A stretch of 64,000 bases of DNA from Numida meleagris (GCF_002078875.1 NC_034420.1:5889814-5953813); one strand, 5' to 3'. Shown: positions 48,507-61,890, counted from the stretch's first letter. Translations and numbers: made by a program. Notes: a model not told the origin generated them from the sequence alone.

Positions 48507-48621
48507 GGCTCTGAGCGGGGAAGGCCAAGGAAAATGATGCTATCAAGACAGCACATGCTGATATCCTGCTTACATCCACTTGAAGACTTGGAAGACCTCT
48601 TACTGTCTACCTCAAGTACAG
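48507..48621 (+). CDS. Candidate first coding exon (unidentified)
   Basis: The proposed exon begins at an assumed start site about 30 bases after the TATA box and ends at TACAG|GTAAAA. Translation would start at the double ATG at 48534/48537 (context GGAAAATGA, with A at -3). It reads 29 codons plus one base: MMLSRQHMLISCLHPLEDLE, then DLLLSTSST. The peptide is leucine-rich with an acidic LEDLEDL cluster and no clear signal peptide; I do not recognise it. If spliced to the candidate exon at 50304 it would read eight more codons and stop, giving a 37-residue product. It could equally be a non-coding first exon or chance. Confidence 0.2.
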
Positions 48622-49564
48622 GTAAAACACATGGAATATGACTTAGCAGAAATACTTAACACTACAGTCCCTATTTCCTTGCATTTCCTAGGAAAAGGTA
48701 CTAAAAGTTGTGCCAGTACAAAAGCCCTCCATGGCTGCCAGCCTTGTATACCCTAGATATTGCCTCACAGTCTGCAACCCAGATCTTGCTGGCACTCTGC
48801 AGGGAACTGTGACAAGAGGAGTGAAGGGGAGGGTCTAGGGAGATTATTCCAAGTGACAGAATTTACAGAGATCATAGACAAAAGCAAAGTCACATAAAAT
48901 GAAATGCTGCAAAATTTTGAGGGTTAGAAACACTGATGGACGACCTCTGGGTTAAGTAACCAGTTTCTTCTGTTCAGAAGAGCTGTCTGTTTAACAGCAG
49001 CTCAGACAGTCAGATTCCTTCATCCACAAATACTCTACGCAGAAAGAGGCTTACTGTATCCTGAGCTGTGCCCTTCATGTATTACTTCTGCTATACAAAG
49101 CTGGCACAAATTGGGGCTGTATTTCTGGACAGATGCTGTTTGCTCCACTCCCCTCCAGTGGCAGCCTTTCTTCAGGACTGTTATTCCTTGGTCCAGCATC
49201 CCAGAAAGCATAAACATCTGGGAGAGGACTGTTTAAAACACACTTATTTGGCATTTTCCTGCTCTACCAATGTACGTCAATGCCAGCTGATATAGACGTG
49301 AGGGAGCTTGAAACATGACCAAACTGTAGCGCTCCGTATTCAAAAAAGAGTAGGCTGAGAAGATATCATCAAAAGACGTGTAAAGAATTACAATGATAAG
49401 GTTGACATTCTGCTGGGAAATGGCATCAGAATTTGCTTTCAAATATAAGACCAGAGAAGTCACAGGTAACTCCTAAAGTATGCTAATTAATCAGAATCTC
49501 TAGCTGTTTCCCAGGCACGGATTTCTTTTTGTTTTATGTGCAACTTCAGTGGGAGCCTTGAGTT

Positions 49565-49612
49565 GTTTTTTTGTTGTTGTTGTTTTTGTTTTGGTTTTTT
49601 AATAAAAAAAAG
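49565..49612 (+). repeat. T/G-rich low-complexity tract followed by an A run
   Basis: A TTG-type tract (TTTGTTGTTGTTGTTTTTG) runs into GGTTTTTT and then AATAAAAAAAAG. The T and A runs can pair as a weak hairpin. A chance 60-codon frame starts inside it. Confidence 0.8.
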
Positions 49613-50303
49613 ATCTATGCATTTCTAAAGGAAATAATGAATAATTCAATTTTAAGGAAGGAAGCACAGGAACAATTGATTCCATCTTTCCCTTTCACTG
49701 TATTATTTATGCTGGAGTTTCTTTTCATAGGAGGTAAGCTCCTCTTTGTTTAAGGAGCTAATACTTCTAGAACAATTGCTTACTGTTCTAAAATCTCAAA
49801 ACATATTCCAACTATCAAGTCTCATTTTGTGAAATGAGCTTGGTGAGAAAACAGGAAAACACCAAAATGCATAAAATTTGCATAACTTTCTATAGGAATT
49901 TTTGCAAAAGTGCTATGGACTGTTAGCAATCTTTTCTTATGAGCTGTTCTATTTACAATAAGAAAAATCAAAACTGATTAAAACCAGCAGATTTTTTAGT
50001 AAGAAAAGTGTTCTTTCTATAGTACAAAGAAATTAAACTGAGACAGAGACAAATGTTTTATTCACTAATTTGCATTTTCTCCTCACTCCGATTCATATTT
50101 TTCTTAATAAACCAACTAAAGTTCTTGCTCCATTCTTTAGTTTTCTTTGGTATTGTGCTTTCTGAATAATACCAAACACTGCAAGGAAGGAGAAATTAGG
50201 GGTAGAAGTGTGAGACAACACTAGAGACAAATTGACTTAGCAGGGACAGATTTGCCAGAAAAATCCAGAAGTCAAAGATGACCATCTCTTCCTCTTTTTT
50301 CAG

Positions 50304-50362
50304 ATCCTGCACTTGATCCTTCATCGTGAGCCCTGGCATCTGCACACTGCTAAGCACTGCTG
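50304..50362 (+). CDS. Candidate small exon, 59 bp (unidentified)
   Basis: A very good polypyrimidine tract and acceptor (CATCTCTTCCTCTTTTTTCAG) precede 50304, and CTG|GTAAGC follows 50362. Read in phase 0 it is fully open (ILHLILHREPWHLHTAKHC plus two bases), joining the 46470-46562 frame. Read in the phase left by the 48621 donor it stops after eight codons. It could therefore be a shared exon of either plus-strand model, a non-coding RNA exon, or a pseudo-exon. No product is recognised. Confidence 0.2.
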
Positions 50363-50698
50363 GTAAGCACACCGAAAATAATCACAGAACATTTTCAAGA
50401 CCCCATTTTCAACTCTGACATTTTCTGCCTGCTACTTCCAACAATGATAATACTGATAACACATTAGGTACTGATGAGGTATAAAAATCTCACAGAAAAC
50501 ACCTGTGCTAACTTAGAGAATTTTTATCTCTGTGGCATCAGGTACGCCAACATCTCAAATGTGAAAAAAAACTGGAGTTACAGCTGATGCATGAATGTAC
50601 TTAGCTTATAGCTTCATTGATAAAGTGTTCTCTCCTACTTTTTGAAGATGTAGGAATATTAGAGAAACAAATATGAAAGAACTTATAACACTTGTTAC

Positions 50699-50836
50699 CT
50701 TCCATATAGTGATCTGTTCGAAACAGTATACACAACGCTTCACTAAATCACATCTGTAGCTGTCAGTCATGACTTCAGTTACAGAAGGCATTGTTTCCAC
50801 GCTAGCAGGGCATACATGTGGTGCATTTGTTGTCAT
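50699..50836 (-). CDS. Candidate coding exon, 46 codons (unidentified)
   Basis: On the minus strand an ATG at 50836 opens exactly 46 codons ending at an AAG|GTAACA donor after 50699. The peptide begins MTTNAPHVCPASVETMPSVT and continues EVMTDSYRCDLVKRCVYC, with four cysteines. The acceptor upstream (GGTATTTCTAAG) is weak and the donor is only fair. A separate 97-codon minus-strand frame lies just upstream (51150-50857). No known domain is recognised, and both could be chance. Confidence 0.13.
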
Positions 50837-50856
50837 GAGATCTACTTCTTGCTATC

Positions 50857-51150
50857 TTAGAAATACCACCAGTAATTTTCCCTTTGTCTCTGTGTTTCTG
50901 CAGCAGTCCAGATGTCTGTTTCAATCCAATGAGAGAAATCATGAAAGATTTTCTCATTTCCTTGTAGGCAGAATTGTGTAAGCACAGCTGGTATCAACCA
51001 CTGACTAAGATTCTGTCTGCCATCAGATGGAAAGAATAACTGCAGCACTACATTTTGATGACCTCTGGTCACATTTTTGTTGCATCTTTGAATGAGAATG
51101 TAAAGCACACTTCTGAATCTGTCCAGATCGTCTGCATCACTTTGGATCAC
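50857..51150 (-). other. Unassigned open frame, 97 codons
   Basis: This minus-strand frame encodes a hydrophilic, tryptophan-containing peptide including DADDLDRFRSVLYILIQRC and a C-terminal RQRENYWWYF. Its composition is more protein-like than most open frames here, but I recognise no family and no splice sites clearly bound it. It sits opposite other open frames on the plus strand. It is listed because it abuts the 50836-50699 candidate exon. Confidence 0.1.
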
Positions 51151-51365
51151 CTACTGCGGGCCTGTCTCATCATAGCTATGTTACACACCTGCTGGTCAGC
51201 TGTACCATCTCTTTCCTATCCACTAGAGGTGATGAAGCAGTATTATCTTCATTCCAAATTTTGATGCATATAATGAGCTTGAACATCTATGCTAAAAAAC
51301 TCCAGGGAAGCCTTTTTTTTAAATGTAGGTGCTCAGCAATTACTAAAAATCCATGTCTCTTGCAG

Positions 51366-51582
51366 GGTACTCAAGATAAGCACTTCCAAGCATGATACCA
51401 TTCAATTCAGCAGTCAGATTTTAAGATCTTTCTTTTGTAAAACTACCATGGAAACTTCACTTTTTGCTGCTGGAGCTGCAGGGATGCTCGAGATGCTATT
51501 ATCTGAAGCTAAAGCACAGAAAGCTTTAGGAATCCACTGGGTTTTCTTAGCTGCACATGCTTCCTCTGCAAGGAACAGCTAA
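51366..51582 (+). CDS. Candidate terminal exon with stop (unidentified)
   Basis: An acceptor (CATGTCTCTTGCAG) precedes 51366. After one base that completes the codon left by the 50362 donor, the frame runs 71 codons to TAA at 51580. It includes METSLFAAGAAGMLEMLLSE followed by AKAQKALGIHW, an alanine- and leucine-rich helical stretch. An AATAAA at 51893-51898 could serve as polyadenylation signal about 310 bases after the stop. The same frame is open upstream of the acceptor to 51289, so the acceptor is not needed to explain the open frame. No family is recognised. Confidence 0.15.
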
Positions 51583-51899
51583 GTACATCCCACTGCATTC
51601 ATTGCCTATTAGGCCTGGACAGTACATTCAGAGTCTATGTGTGTATATTTCCTGGGGAAAAAATGATCTCCCTTTAATCCTTATGTCCTTCTATGTTTAG
51701 TCTCCATGCTAGAGGTATAATTCTCTTTTCTCAGATTGAGAAAAGCATGCTTCTGCTGATGGATAGTTTTTTTCCTAGTGACATTCAAGTATACGCTCAG
51801 ATTAAATTCCATGTTTGACTGTCAGAATTTACTCTGTTATAAAGAATGCTGAGTAGAAATCACATTGCTATGTCATTAACAGATCATAACTCAATAAAT

Positions 51900-54800
51900 G
51901 AAAATAATTCATAGGAAAAAGTAAAAAATGCCTTTTTTTCTGGAGTAAAACAGAAATGCATTATCTCTCCTGCACTAGAACAAACAAAACAATTAAAAGG
52001 GAAAACAACTTTGCTTTTGGGAGAAATTAGGACTTCCTCTTAATCAAATTCATGAATTTCATTAGTAATTTCCTTAAGGTGTGAAGGAAAAATGGCAGTT
52101 TTCAGAGCTCTTCCCCCTGGAAGGATATTACATTATATCTTTTCCATCTGAATGTCTCAGACATATTTTACAAGTGCCTACAGATACTGTAAAGGTGGGA
52201 TTAAATTCTGTATTTAAATTGCAACCCATCTCCAGTTTCAGGTCATTGTGATACAAAAGGTCATGATATTTGCCTTTCATTTTTCTTCTTTTAGAATACT
52301 AAAACTTTTGACTATAAAGAATGCAGCATGAAATATAATTTCTTGCCAACTGCACAAAGAATATACAGTGATTAAGTAAGTAGTTTGACCTGAGTTGTTT
52401 AATCCTATTCACCCAGGATCACCTTGAAAAATTTGGCTTCTCAATGCAAGTATGAATATTTTAAAAAATACAGGAAAAGATTCAAGGTGAAAGAAGGCCA
52501 CAAAAGATTAAAAATTGGTTCATCTTTAGGTCAGAAACATCATCTCTGAATAAAAACAATGAAAAAATGCATGACTGACTTTTCTTTAACATTCAGCATG
52601 GAATACATTATTTTCAGTGTGAGTTTTTAGAATGTAACATCTGATAAACAGGGAGCTAGACTAGAGAGAGTCTCTCTTTCCATCCCCAGAAACTTGCAGG
52701 CAAGTTTTGGAATGGAGTTTTGAATCCTATTTACACACAATCCCTTTCTACTGTTTTACTAGTGTACAAAAGATAAAAAGTCAGCAAATTTTGCGTCTCC
52801 GTTAAGGCGACTTAACACTTCCAGATTGATGTGAAGAGGTCACAGTGTGAATGACAATTGGAGCCAGTATTTCTAGCAAAATAGTCATATTCACTGCTTT
52901 TTAGGAACTGAAATGGACCCTTGTGGTTATCCAGTTTGATCTCCTGCATACTGACAACCATAGGTTTTTGCCAATGTATTTTACCAATGTAGACCATAAT
53001 GTCCCAGCTGTCTTGTATCTTTTAAAATATGCTTCAATTTGACTTCAGGCCTCGAAGTAACGAATATTGTACATCATTTCTCGGTAAAATTTCCACCAGT
53101 TAAATCAGTTCCATTATTAAAACATAATGCCTCAGTTCTAAAACATTAAGCTCCATAATTTTTAGGGTACTCTAACTAAACTGGCACATAACTGCCAAGT
53201 TCACGAGCATGTGGCACTGCAAGGTTGGCCTTTGGCACCCCATAGCAGACACTCCACAGATCCACACTGGCCCAGATAAGCCCCTATAACAAAGTACAGT
53301 TCCAGCACAAGTAACCAGCTGGCAGCGAGGCTCAAGGACACGGCTCTGAGGGCTAAGCTGCTGGGGATACAGCACATCTCATATGCTCTTCATTTTCTTT
53401 TACTGCAGTAGTTCCAGAGTCTCAAGGTATATCTGAAGGTTTCACGGCATGGAGCAATACACAAATATACCTACAAAAATTGTGTTGTACCTCAGTGCAA
53501 AGGCACTAACTGCTTACTGCCTATCTGCCATCAGACCCCAGTGATTCACTCCAGCTTTTTGCTGGAGATGCCAGCTCCAGTGCTAGCACACATTGCTTCC
53601 TCAACAGACTGACCATAGCAATGTGCAACTCTATATTTTCAGAGGGAACTTCTTGTACAGCTTTGCGTCACTCCCCTCACCTAACACTTCCACACAGGTC
53701 TGCATTCACAGCAGTTACAGCCACTAAAACAGCTCAAACTCCTGCTCCCTTTCCCTCATACCTCATCCCTCAGGCGTTCCGGCAGGTCGGGAGGCAGTGC
53801 AAGGTCACCAGCTGGCTGAGCTTCCCCTAATTTACTCTTCTCTATTTAACCAGCAGAACAGCTCCAGAAATGAGGGAGGAAGTTGTTTGTGTGGTGTGGG
53901 GCATTGTGCTGAGTACTTGGCCTTGTGTGGAGGCAGCAGTGCTGCCACCTCCCCTGCCACACTGCAGCAGGGCCTCTGGGTAGGCCCGGCTCACCACAGC
54001 GCACTCACAGCTACAGCCAAAGGCAAACCAGCTGAAGCAGGCATGTGGTACACTCCTGTAGCCTGCCTGACTTATGGGCACAAATCAATACCAAGCCCAA
54101 AGCAAGCAGTCGCTTAATAGTATCATAACTGACCAACTCTGCTGCCAACCTCCTGGTTACTCTTTGAGGAGTGCATTTGAGACAGAGCTCACCAGAGTGT
54201 AAGGGTTTTCTATTTACACAGCCATGGATCTCCAAAGATAACTAGTTTCTTTTTTAATCTGTTCCTTTTTCATTCGCTGATTCCATGATTTTCAAGAGAT
54301 AAAGAATTCAGGTGTTTGACAGAGCTTTCAGCTGCAGCTCTCCTGCATCCTCACCCTTATGTCTGGCAGCTCATCGAGATGCAGTTTGCAAAGCCTGCTT
54401 CTCTTCCTCCTGCCCCACCACTTCCACTGTCCTTTTCATCATACTTCAGAGACTTTTTAAAAAGAGACTTCAGAGTTCCCATTTGCAGGGTTTATGTGCA
54501 GGACACTCATCTGTCTGCTGATGCTGCATCACATTGCTGATTTTTATCCTGAATTAGTATCTTTTTGCTTTTAGATTCATGATGGATTTCCATCTTTACA
54601 AGCTTTAGGAAACTTAAATTTGAGTTTTGCTGTGGTTAACTTAATACTTTCAACAGATGCTAAACCAATTCATTCTCATGTAGTAAACACCACCTACAAA
54701 TACCTATTTAACTCCCCTGAATAAATTATCTCACTATATTGTGCATTCATGATCTTACTCTTAAGCAAAAATTACAATTTGTTACCATTAAAATCTTGTT

Positions 54801-57800
54801 ACAGGGGATTATTTTCAATCAATTGTTGAAATTCAGCCTCTATGCTAGAAAACAGGGAAGAACAGAGAGAAAGCAAGGGTGTGATGGACTTATTTTCCAG
54901 GAGGCTTGTCTGCCTTCACACTAAGGGTATTAGATGGATTTATTTCCTCAAAGAGGAGTTGGAAAGGAGTTAAAGATAAAAGGAAGAGGATTAGTTTGGC
55001 ACTAAAGGACCCAGATTCATTTTTTAAACAGTATTCAGGAAAAAAAGAGTAAAATATAAAACCTAGTTTATGCCAAACTTACCTCCCACTCCTCACTCCA
55101 CCACAGGTTACCTATGTATGTTAGATACTCAAGTAATTTAATAATGCAAAGAAAAAGACCATTAATTTGCTTTCTGTTAAAAACACAGAAAACAGAAATA
55201 ACTCAGTTCTTTCACTTTGAAGCGTCAGGTGTTAGCTTCAGCACAAAATTTATTAGCTTTAAGTCTTTTTCTTCTTTTGCTTTTTGTAACTGCTCTTTTT
55301 ATCATGTGTCACATTTATGGAAATCTTAAATAACATTTCAGTGCCCTGTTTATACCACAGGTGGTGTATTTTTAATTTATATATTTATTTTTATTTTTTT
55401 CTCTTATCTGACTTAGATGTTTAACGAGCTCTCTCACACCTTATACATAAGATTGAGTAGTGCATATAGGAGAGAGGAGCCAATTTTATAGATACTAGAT
55501 GTGAAATATGCTATTTATAAGAAAAAAAATCAAAACCTGTGACCTGTATAAAAATGCTCAGTGTCTGACAAAGAGATGTCTTTATTTGGGCCACAACTTT
55601 TGCCACAAATCATTCTACTCAATCTATGGAGCAACTGAGAGCAAGATAGTATACATGAAAGACAAGCATTACCTCTATTTTTCCAGAGTAGAAACTGAAA
55701 AAGTAGACAGTTGAGCAAAGTTTGATTCAGCAATGTTCATACATACTTCAAATCTAGCTATGATCTCAACACTCACCAGGAACTTATTTATAAACTTGAA
55801 CATTTTTGAACAAATTAATCCCTAAAGATTCATTAGACAAAGCAAGGTCTAGATGCCTGATGTATGAAAAAATAGGAAGTCTGCAATGGAACTGGGATTT
55901 TATTATAGTTTATTTCTCCTCTTTGCGGGCATAAGGAACAGAAACACTCTGGCCTCTCTGCAGCCAGGCATACCTAGGGGAAGCAGGTAGAAAGTACTAG
56001 TTACAAAATAACACCACTGGCACTTTGGCAACTTCAATTCTTACCCTTGCTCTCCTTGCTGAGAACATCTTGCATAGGAGGTATTTTAGGCTTTTGGAAG
56101 GAATGGTAAGACATAAAGGCTATAAAATAAAGCTAGTCCTGTAAGTAACTATGAAGGAAGAAAGGAGAAATGAGAAGAAAAGCATGTGAACCATCACAAA
56201 AATCGCTAAGAACTGAACTAAAGCAGGAGCTATTGAGAGAGATTATATACAGCCTAATGAAAGGGAAATAAAGCGTAAGATAGAAATATTGTCATTTGTA
56301 TCGAATAAGTGGGAAGGAAGGCAAACTATCAAGGAAAAATAGGAATGCAGAAGGCAAAGGTTTTCATGAATGAAACTGATTTTGTGTATTGATTTTTGTA
56401 GACCCCAGTTACAAATCCGAAATTTGTGTTCAGGTCAGATAGCCAGGACAGAGTCACTTCTAAACATCCTATTTTCATGTGAAGAAAGGAACTCATCCCA
56501 CACAGATATAATATATATAGATAGAAATAATTATAGATTCTTTTGCACACTTATCATCATAATGTTCATGATGGTAACAGCATGTTACATGTTGAATGTG
56601 TATTTTCTCTATACACCTCTGAAATTTTACCACTGTAATAGCATTGTTCTTGCTTCTGATTGCAAATATGTTGCTAGAAAACATATTACAGCAGAAAAAC
56701 TATAAAGCTTTAAAGAATCTATTGTGTCTATATTTAAAAATCCACTCAAGTAGGATACTTTTTATATTGCATAGTTAACTTTGCAGTTATTTCCATTCTC
56801 CCCCCTATGACTTTGAATAAGTCAATAAGCAATTGATAAATTTTCTGTCACCCTGGGCAATTAATGGGAGTTACCTAGCATTGGCTGCATCAATTTTTGT
56901 GTATGTGAAAAACAAAAAATTGATTTCACAAACTTACTGCTGCTTATTGATTTAGAGCCTGTCCCCAGGCCATTCCCATTTAACACTTTTGTGCAGTCAT
57001 TGAAAAAAAATCTAGATCAAATGAAATCTGGTTCTTCAGAGCTTTGTCTGTTACATTATACTGCAAGTATTTTTAGCCTCAGAAATATGTTTTCAGGCTA
57101 AGCTTCAGACTTCTAAGATTTTCATCACCTAGAAAGTAAGTATAAATGAACAGACCCAACCAAGCATTAAGAGGAGTTGTTTCAAAGGTTCAGTGTCCTT
57201 CTAAGAAAGCAAAATTTCTACCTACAAAAATCCATACTCAGACTTTACAGGCTCAAGATGGGTTTACAGACAAATCAAAGTACTTGTGTATCTAGCCATC
57301 CAATTTCAATCTGCATGCATCTGATTGGCAGCTGAATACCAAGAAAATCCATTAAAAATGTTAGTCTAAGTATCTAGATTTGTTCCCAGAACTGATCTAC
57401 TAGCGGAGGATCACAGAGACAAAAGCAACAGTAGTAAACTGAATCTACAAAAGAATAGCAGCCTTTTGGGAAATTTGTCCTCATGTACCTGAAGCTCAGA
57501 GCTCATCACCTACATTTGTGAAGATACAATAGCTAGAACGCAAGGGAAAATTACACTTCTATTTTTTTATTTTTAGGTATTAACCCATTTTTTTAAAATC
57601 AAATTGAATAGAAAGTCATTTGATTTTGAACCATCTTTAGTCTCATCCTATTTCAGGCCTTACAGAAGGCAGTGCTAGTTTGATCTAGTTTTCAGCACAG
57701 TGATATTCTTTGTATCCTTCCATTCCTTCCTTCTTTTCATCTATAAGCTCTTTCCTAGAATCTAGTAATAACTGTCTGAATCAACAGCAAACATTCCCAA

Positions 57801-60800
57801 TGCTCATCAGCTTGCTGCAAGGAGCAGCTAAAGTGAGATTTAGAAATACTTAATGAGATATTAATTATCCTCCTTTGCAAAAAGATGACTTACTCCACGT
57901 TTCAAATACTGAAGTAAATCAGCTTTTTTTAATAGATATTTTTCATGTAAGGAAATACACTTGATTTATCCAGGATGGATGAACATCCTGTGTCCATAGT
58001 TGTGTGCTGAGCAGTAGGGGCTCTACTGATTGGGCTCTACTTGCTTTGAAAACTTGATATATATTTTTAGATTAATATTGCATTGGCTTTCCAAAATCTC
58101 AAGACAAAAAATCCAAGTGGTTATTTGCTTCCAAGTGAGACACCATTGTGTCAGACTGCCTCTCTGCTGCTTTCTGCCACATGGCAGCAAAATGTAATGG
58201 AATATTGGTGGGAAGGTTCAATCTCTACTGCCATACCACCACCATCTTCCTCTGATGTCATGGACTGACATAATAAAACAGGAGACATTACTTTTGGAGC
58301 AGTCATCATATTTATATTCACATTCTAGCCTCAGATAAATCTAAAGGTGCTTCATGATCTCCAGGTGTACCAGAATGATGTACACAACCTTCCTCCATCC
58401 CCAGCCCATCATACCTTTATTCTTGACATAAGCTACCAGTCTCTGCTAAGAAGCCTTCTTTGGGTCTGAATGCACATTAGGACAGAATTCTGTAAAAACC
58501 AGCTTCACAATATCTGCAGTCATCTTCTGCATAATACAATATAAAGAAGTAACAGCTTTGCAAGAGAATCTTTTTCTACTGCCTTTATAATGGAATGAGA
58601 TCCTCTGACAGATGACATACAAACTAGTAACGCTTTTATTACAGACACTGTAAGTACCAAGATAAACCTTAGTATGTGAATTACAATAAAAGAAATTTAA
58701 AAAAATAATAATTTTTAATTGTGTAAGTAATATCAGAAACACCAAGCAAATATACAAAAAAGACAGTGAGAGAATGATGAAAGTAATTTCTAATAGGAAC
58801 TAAAAACCTGAAATTTAGCAGGATGACTTGCCAGTTTGACATCCACTCAGTCAGTGATCCCTAATCTAAATAAGGGAGACTAATAATTTAAGCAACGTTG
58901 TGGTAGTGATGGTGCCAATTCCACTGTAATGTTTTCATTTTTCACTGACAGAGTAAAGGACTCTTATGTATCCTAGTAATGACTTGAAAAAAAATCTGCC
59001 CTTGAACACTACGAGAATGTTCTCTGAAGTACTTTTAAATGAACCATAAATAAATAAACAGATAAACTGTTTTACTTTCCTCATTTTAGCAGAGAAACTT
59101 TAATACCCACTGGGATATTTGTAAAATAGTATTTCTCTGTTTTTTAAAAACTTATTAGAAAATATTGACTTGATATTAGATATATCTTTTTTTTTTTCAG
59201 GACAATGAGAAAAGAATAGATGTTGAAAATAGTCATTTGTACTTTAAAGTTTGTATAGATGAAAGAATTTTATTCTTTTCAAAGTTGCTTTGATGTTTTT
59301 ACAAATACAATTATTATTTCAATGTAGTTATTTTGTCCATAGCTGTCCTTGCTTTGTTTACCATTCTTACATTTTATTGTTAATATATGACTTTTGTTAT
59401 TCTATTCATGAGTAATTTTCATAATCTTAACAATGAAAACCCCACTGTGTTCTGTTTCACTTACACTAAGTTATGAAATTGCAAGGGCCTACTTTAATAG
59501 AACAACATAATCTGCTTATTTCACGGTCTAGCATGATAATTGTACTGAAAAACAACATACAGCAGTTACTTTTCTTTTTTCTTCTCAGTCATGCTCACGC
59601 TGCAAGCACCAAGACATAAAAAGGACACCAGCTTTTCAAACTTAACATTAAATACTAAAATTAAATAGAGTGACATAAAAGATGGCTGGTATCTGGGAGG
59701 CAGTTCCTTCTCCTCACTTCCCATTGGAAGATTAAATAAAGAAATTCCATCCTCTGTATGTTCCCAAGTTAGAAAGCTCATACTATATCAATTAATCATC
59801 TTTATTCTGTCAGCAACCACACTCCCACAAAACTCTGAGCTGGGAAGAAATAGCAAGGGCTGATTTCAAATCATCAGACTTCGTGCAATGTGTAATACTT
59901 TTACTGCCATATTGAGTAATTTATAACCTACTAAAGGGCTAGTGGTAAGCCTCATATAAACTACCACCTCCCGGGTAGAAACTACAACTTTCTTTGCCTT
60001 GAGTAGGTGAATGCAGACTTGAGAAAAGTCATGAGAAGCCCCTGAGACTGCGAACACAAGAACGTGCCCTGAGTGCCACTGTGGCACCATAGCCAACATC
60101 AGACTGTGACATGACGAGTGATTCACCGGAACAAGAAAGATGCTCCTCACTCTCATGTAGCACAGCTGCCAGCTGCAGCTATTGGTCTGCAAAGGAAGCA
60201 GATAGATCACTGTAACATTTCCATAGTTAGAAATCCCTTCTCTTTTATGCTTGCAAATCCTTGGTGCATTTCAAAAATACACCTTAAGCTGACCATGAAA
60301 TCAGAACACTACCTGGCTGGACTACCACAGCATCAGCAGTGTAGCTTTGAAGTAATAAAATTAATGTTTGGCTGTAATGTATCAACATGAGTTAACAGCT
60401 GAAGATGGTCACTTGGTGTGTTTAGAGGCCACAGATTTCAGAGCTATTTTCAGAGCTGTTTTTCAGTGAAAAACAGTGCCTTATATGAATTATGGGACTC
60501 TGTCCAGACCCTTAATGGCAGTTAGAGCTGCTGCTCCCACTGAACTGAAACAACTCAGTGTCATTTCCAGAAATAATAAAAATGTTCAAGGAACCGTCAG
60601 ATAATTGGAAAATACATGCTAAAACTCAACTAAGAACAAAGAAAAAGTATGCTTACACCTATCATGTAATTCATTTGCAGTACAAAAGAGATTACATTTT
60701 AATGGTACTACAAATATTACGTTTATTCAGTGTGTATGATTTATTATTAAAATGGTGAAATGAAATATTCTGTTTAATCAAATGCATTCAAAGTAACTTC

Positions 60801-61890
60801 CTTGGTTGAAAATGCAAAACCAAATTCTCTTATTAGCTCTCTATGGAGATTCTCTCACAAATTGTGACCATTTTCTTTGGCGAATACTCTTGCTGCGTGA
60901 TACCTTGTCTCACAACTTAGTCCACTGCTTCTGACCCAGCTGATTCAGTTTTGCAATGAAACCAAACAGAAAGACCTGAGATGCCTTCTGTGAGCTCTGG
61001 ATCACCCCCCTCCTAACAGCAAGCTAAAGCAGGACTACCATTTAACATGTCTCATTCAGGTGTCACTGATACTGAAGCTAAAGTTTCCTTTGTAGTTCAG
61101 TGGTCTTAGGACCAGACTCAAACTTTTTCATTTCAGAATTCTACATTTTCTAACAGCGATGCGCAAATGCAACAGAAAATATTTGATAAACATTTGATAA
61201 ATCTAATTATTCATTTATAAATCTACAATATCAACTTGAAGAATCTCTGAGAACATATGCAATTCTCAGGTCATTCAGTTTTTCTTCTCTGGAGTCATTT
61301 TCCAACAGCATCAATCTTCCAAAACAAAAGGAAGAAGTTTTGCAGTATTTTGAGAAATTGCATGGCTACATCAACATTTATCTTGAAAGATGCCCATTTG
61401 GCTGATTTTTCCCTGAGACTCATTTTCAATAACATACATTCTAAAGAAATATGCCAGAGCAGGATCTAAAGAACTACAAGTGAGTATCAGGAACTACGTA
61501 GCTATGAGGTTGTATGTAGCATCCCAAATGAGACACTTCCAGGGGAGCAGCCCAGCCCTGGAGTAACATCATGCTTGTAGCTCTACTACTTCTAAGCAGG
61601 TTTTCACAGAAAATGCAGACAACCACTGGAATAAAAGGGCTTATCCTTGTTAGCATTTTGTAATGCTCTCTTTGCTAAAAACATCTTAATTTATTTATTT
61701 CACTCACACTTCTGATGTCTTTTACTTAACTTATCTGAGCCTAGAGCATTTAGCTTCAGATATGTTAGCTTTTCTACCTATTAATTCCTCAGCAGGGATA
61801 TACTGTATATTTGGAAACTAGAATTCTACTTCACATGTAAATGCAAAAAAAAGGTGAAACTGACAAGTTACATTCAGTTCTAAATGAAAC
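51900..61890. other. Long gene-free stretch
   Basis: Ten kilobases of mostly AT-rich unique DNA. A less AT-rich patch at about 53650-54070 carries overlapping open frames on both strands (53797-54117 plus, 53842-54081 minus) with no recognised product. Only the weak 59201 candidate is otherwise notable. Confidence 0.6.
59201..59293 (+). other. Acceptor followed by a short open frame
   Basis: Eleven T and CAG end at 59200, followed by 30 open codons (DNEKRIDVENSHLYFKVCID and on) to a TGA. This could be a terminal exon, but no polyadenylation context was checked in detail and the upstream acceptor is simply a T run. Weak candidate. Confidence 0.08.

Noticed and set aside
53797..54117. Overlapping frames on both strands in a less AT-rich patch
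   Set aside because: No motif, no promoter or splice signals; GC-richer DNA has fewer stops.
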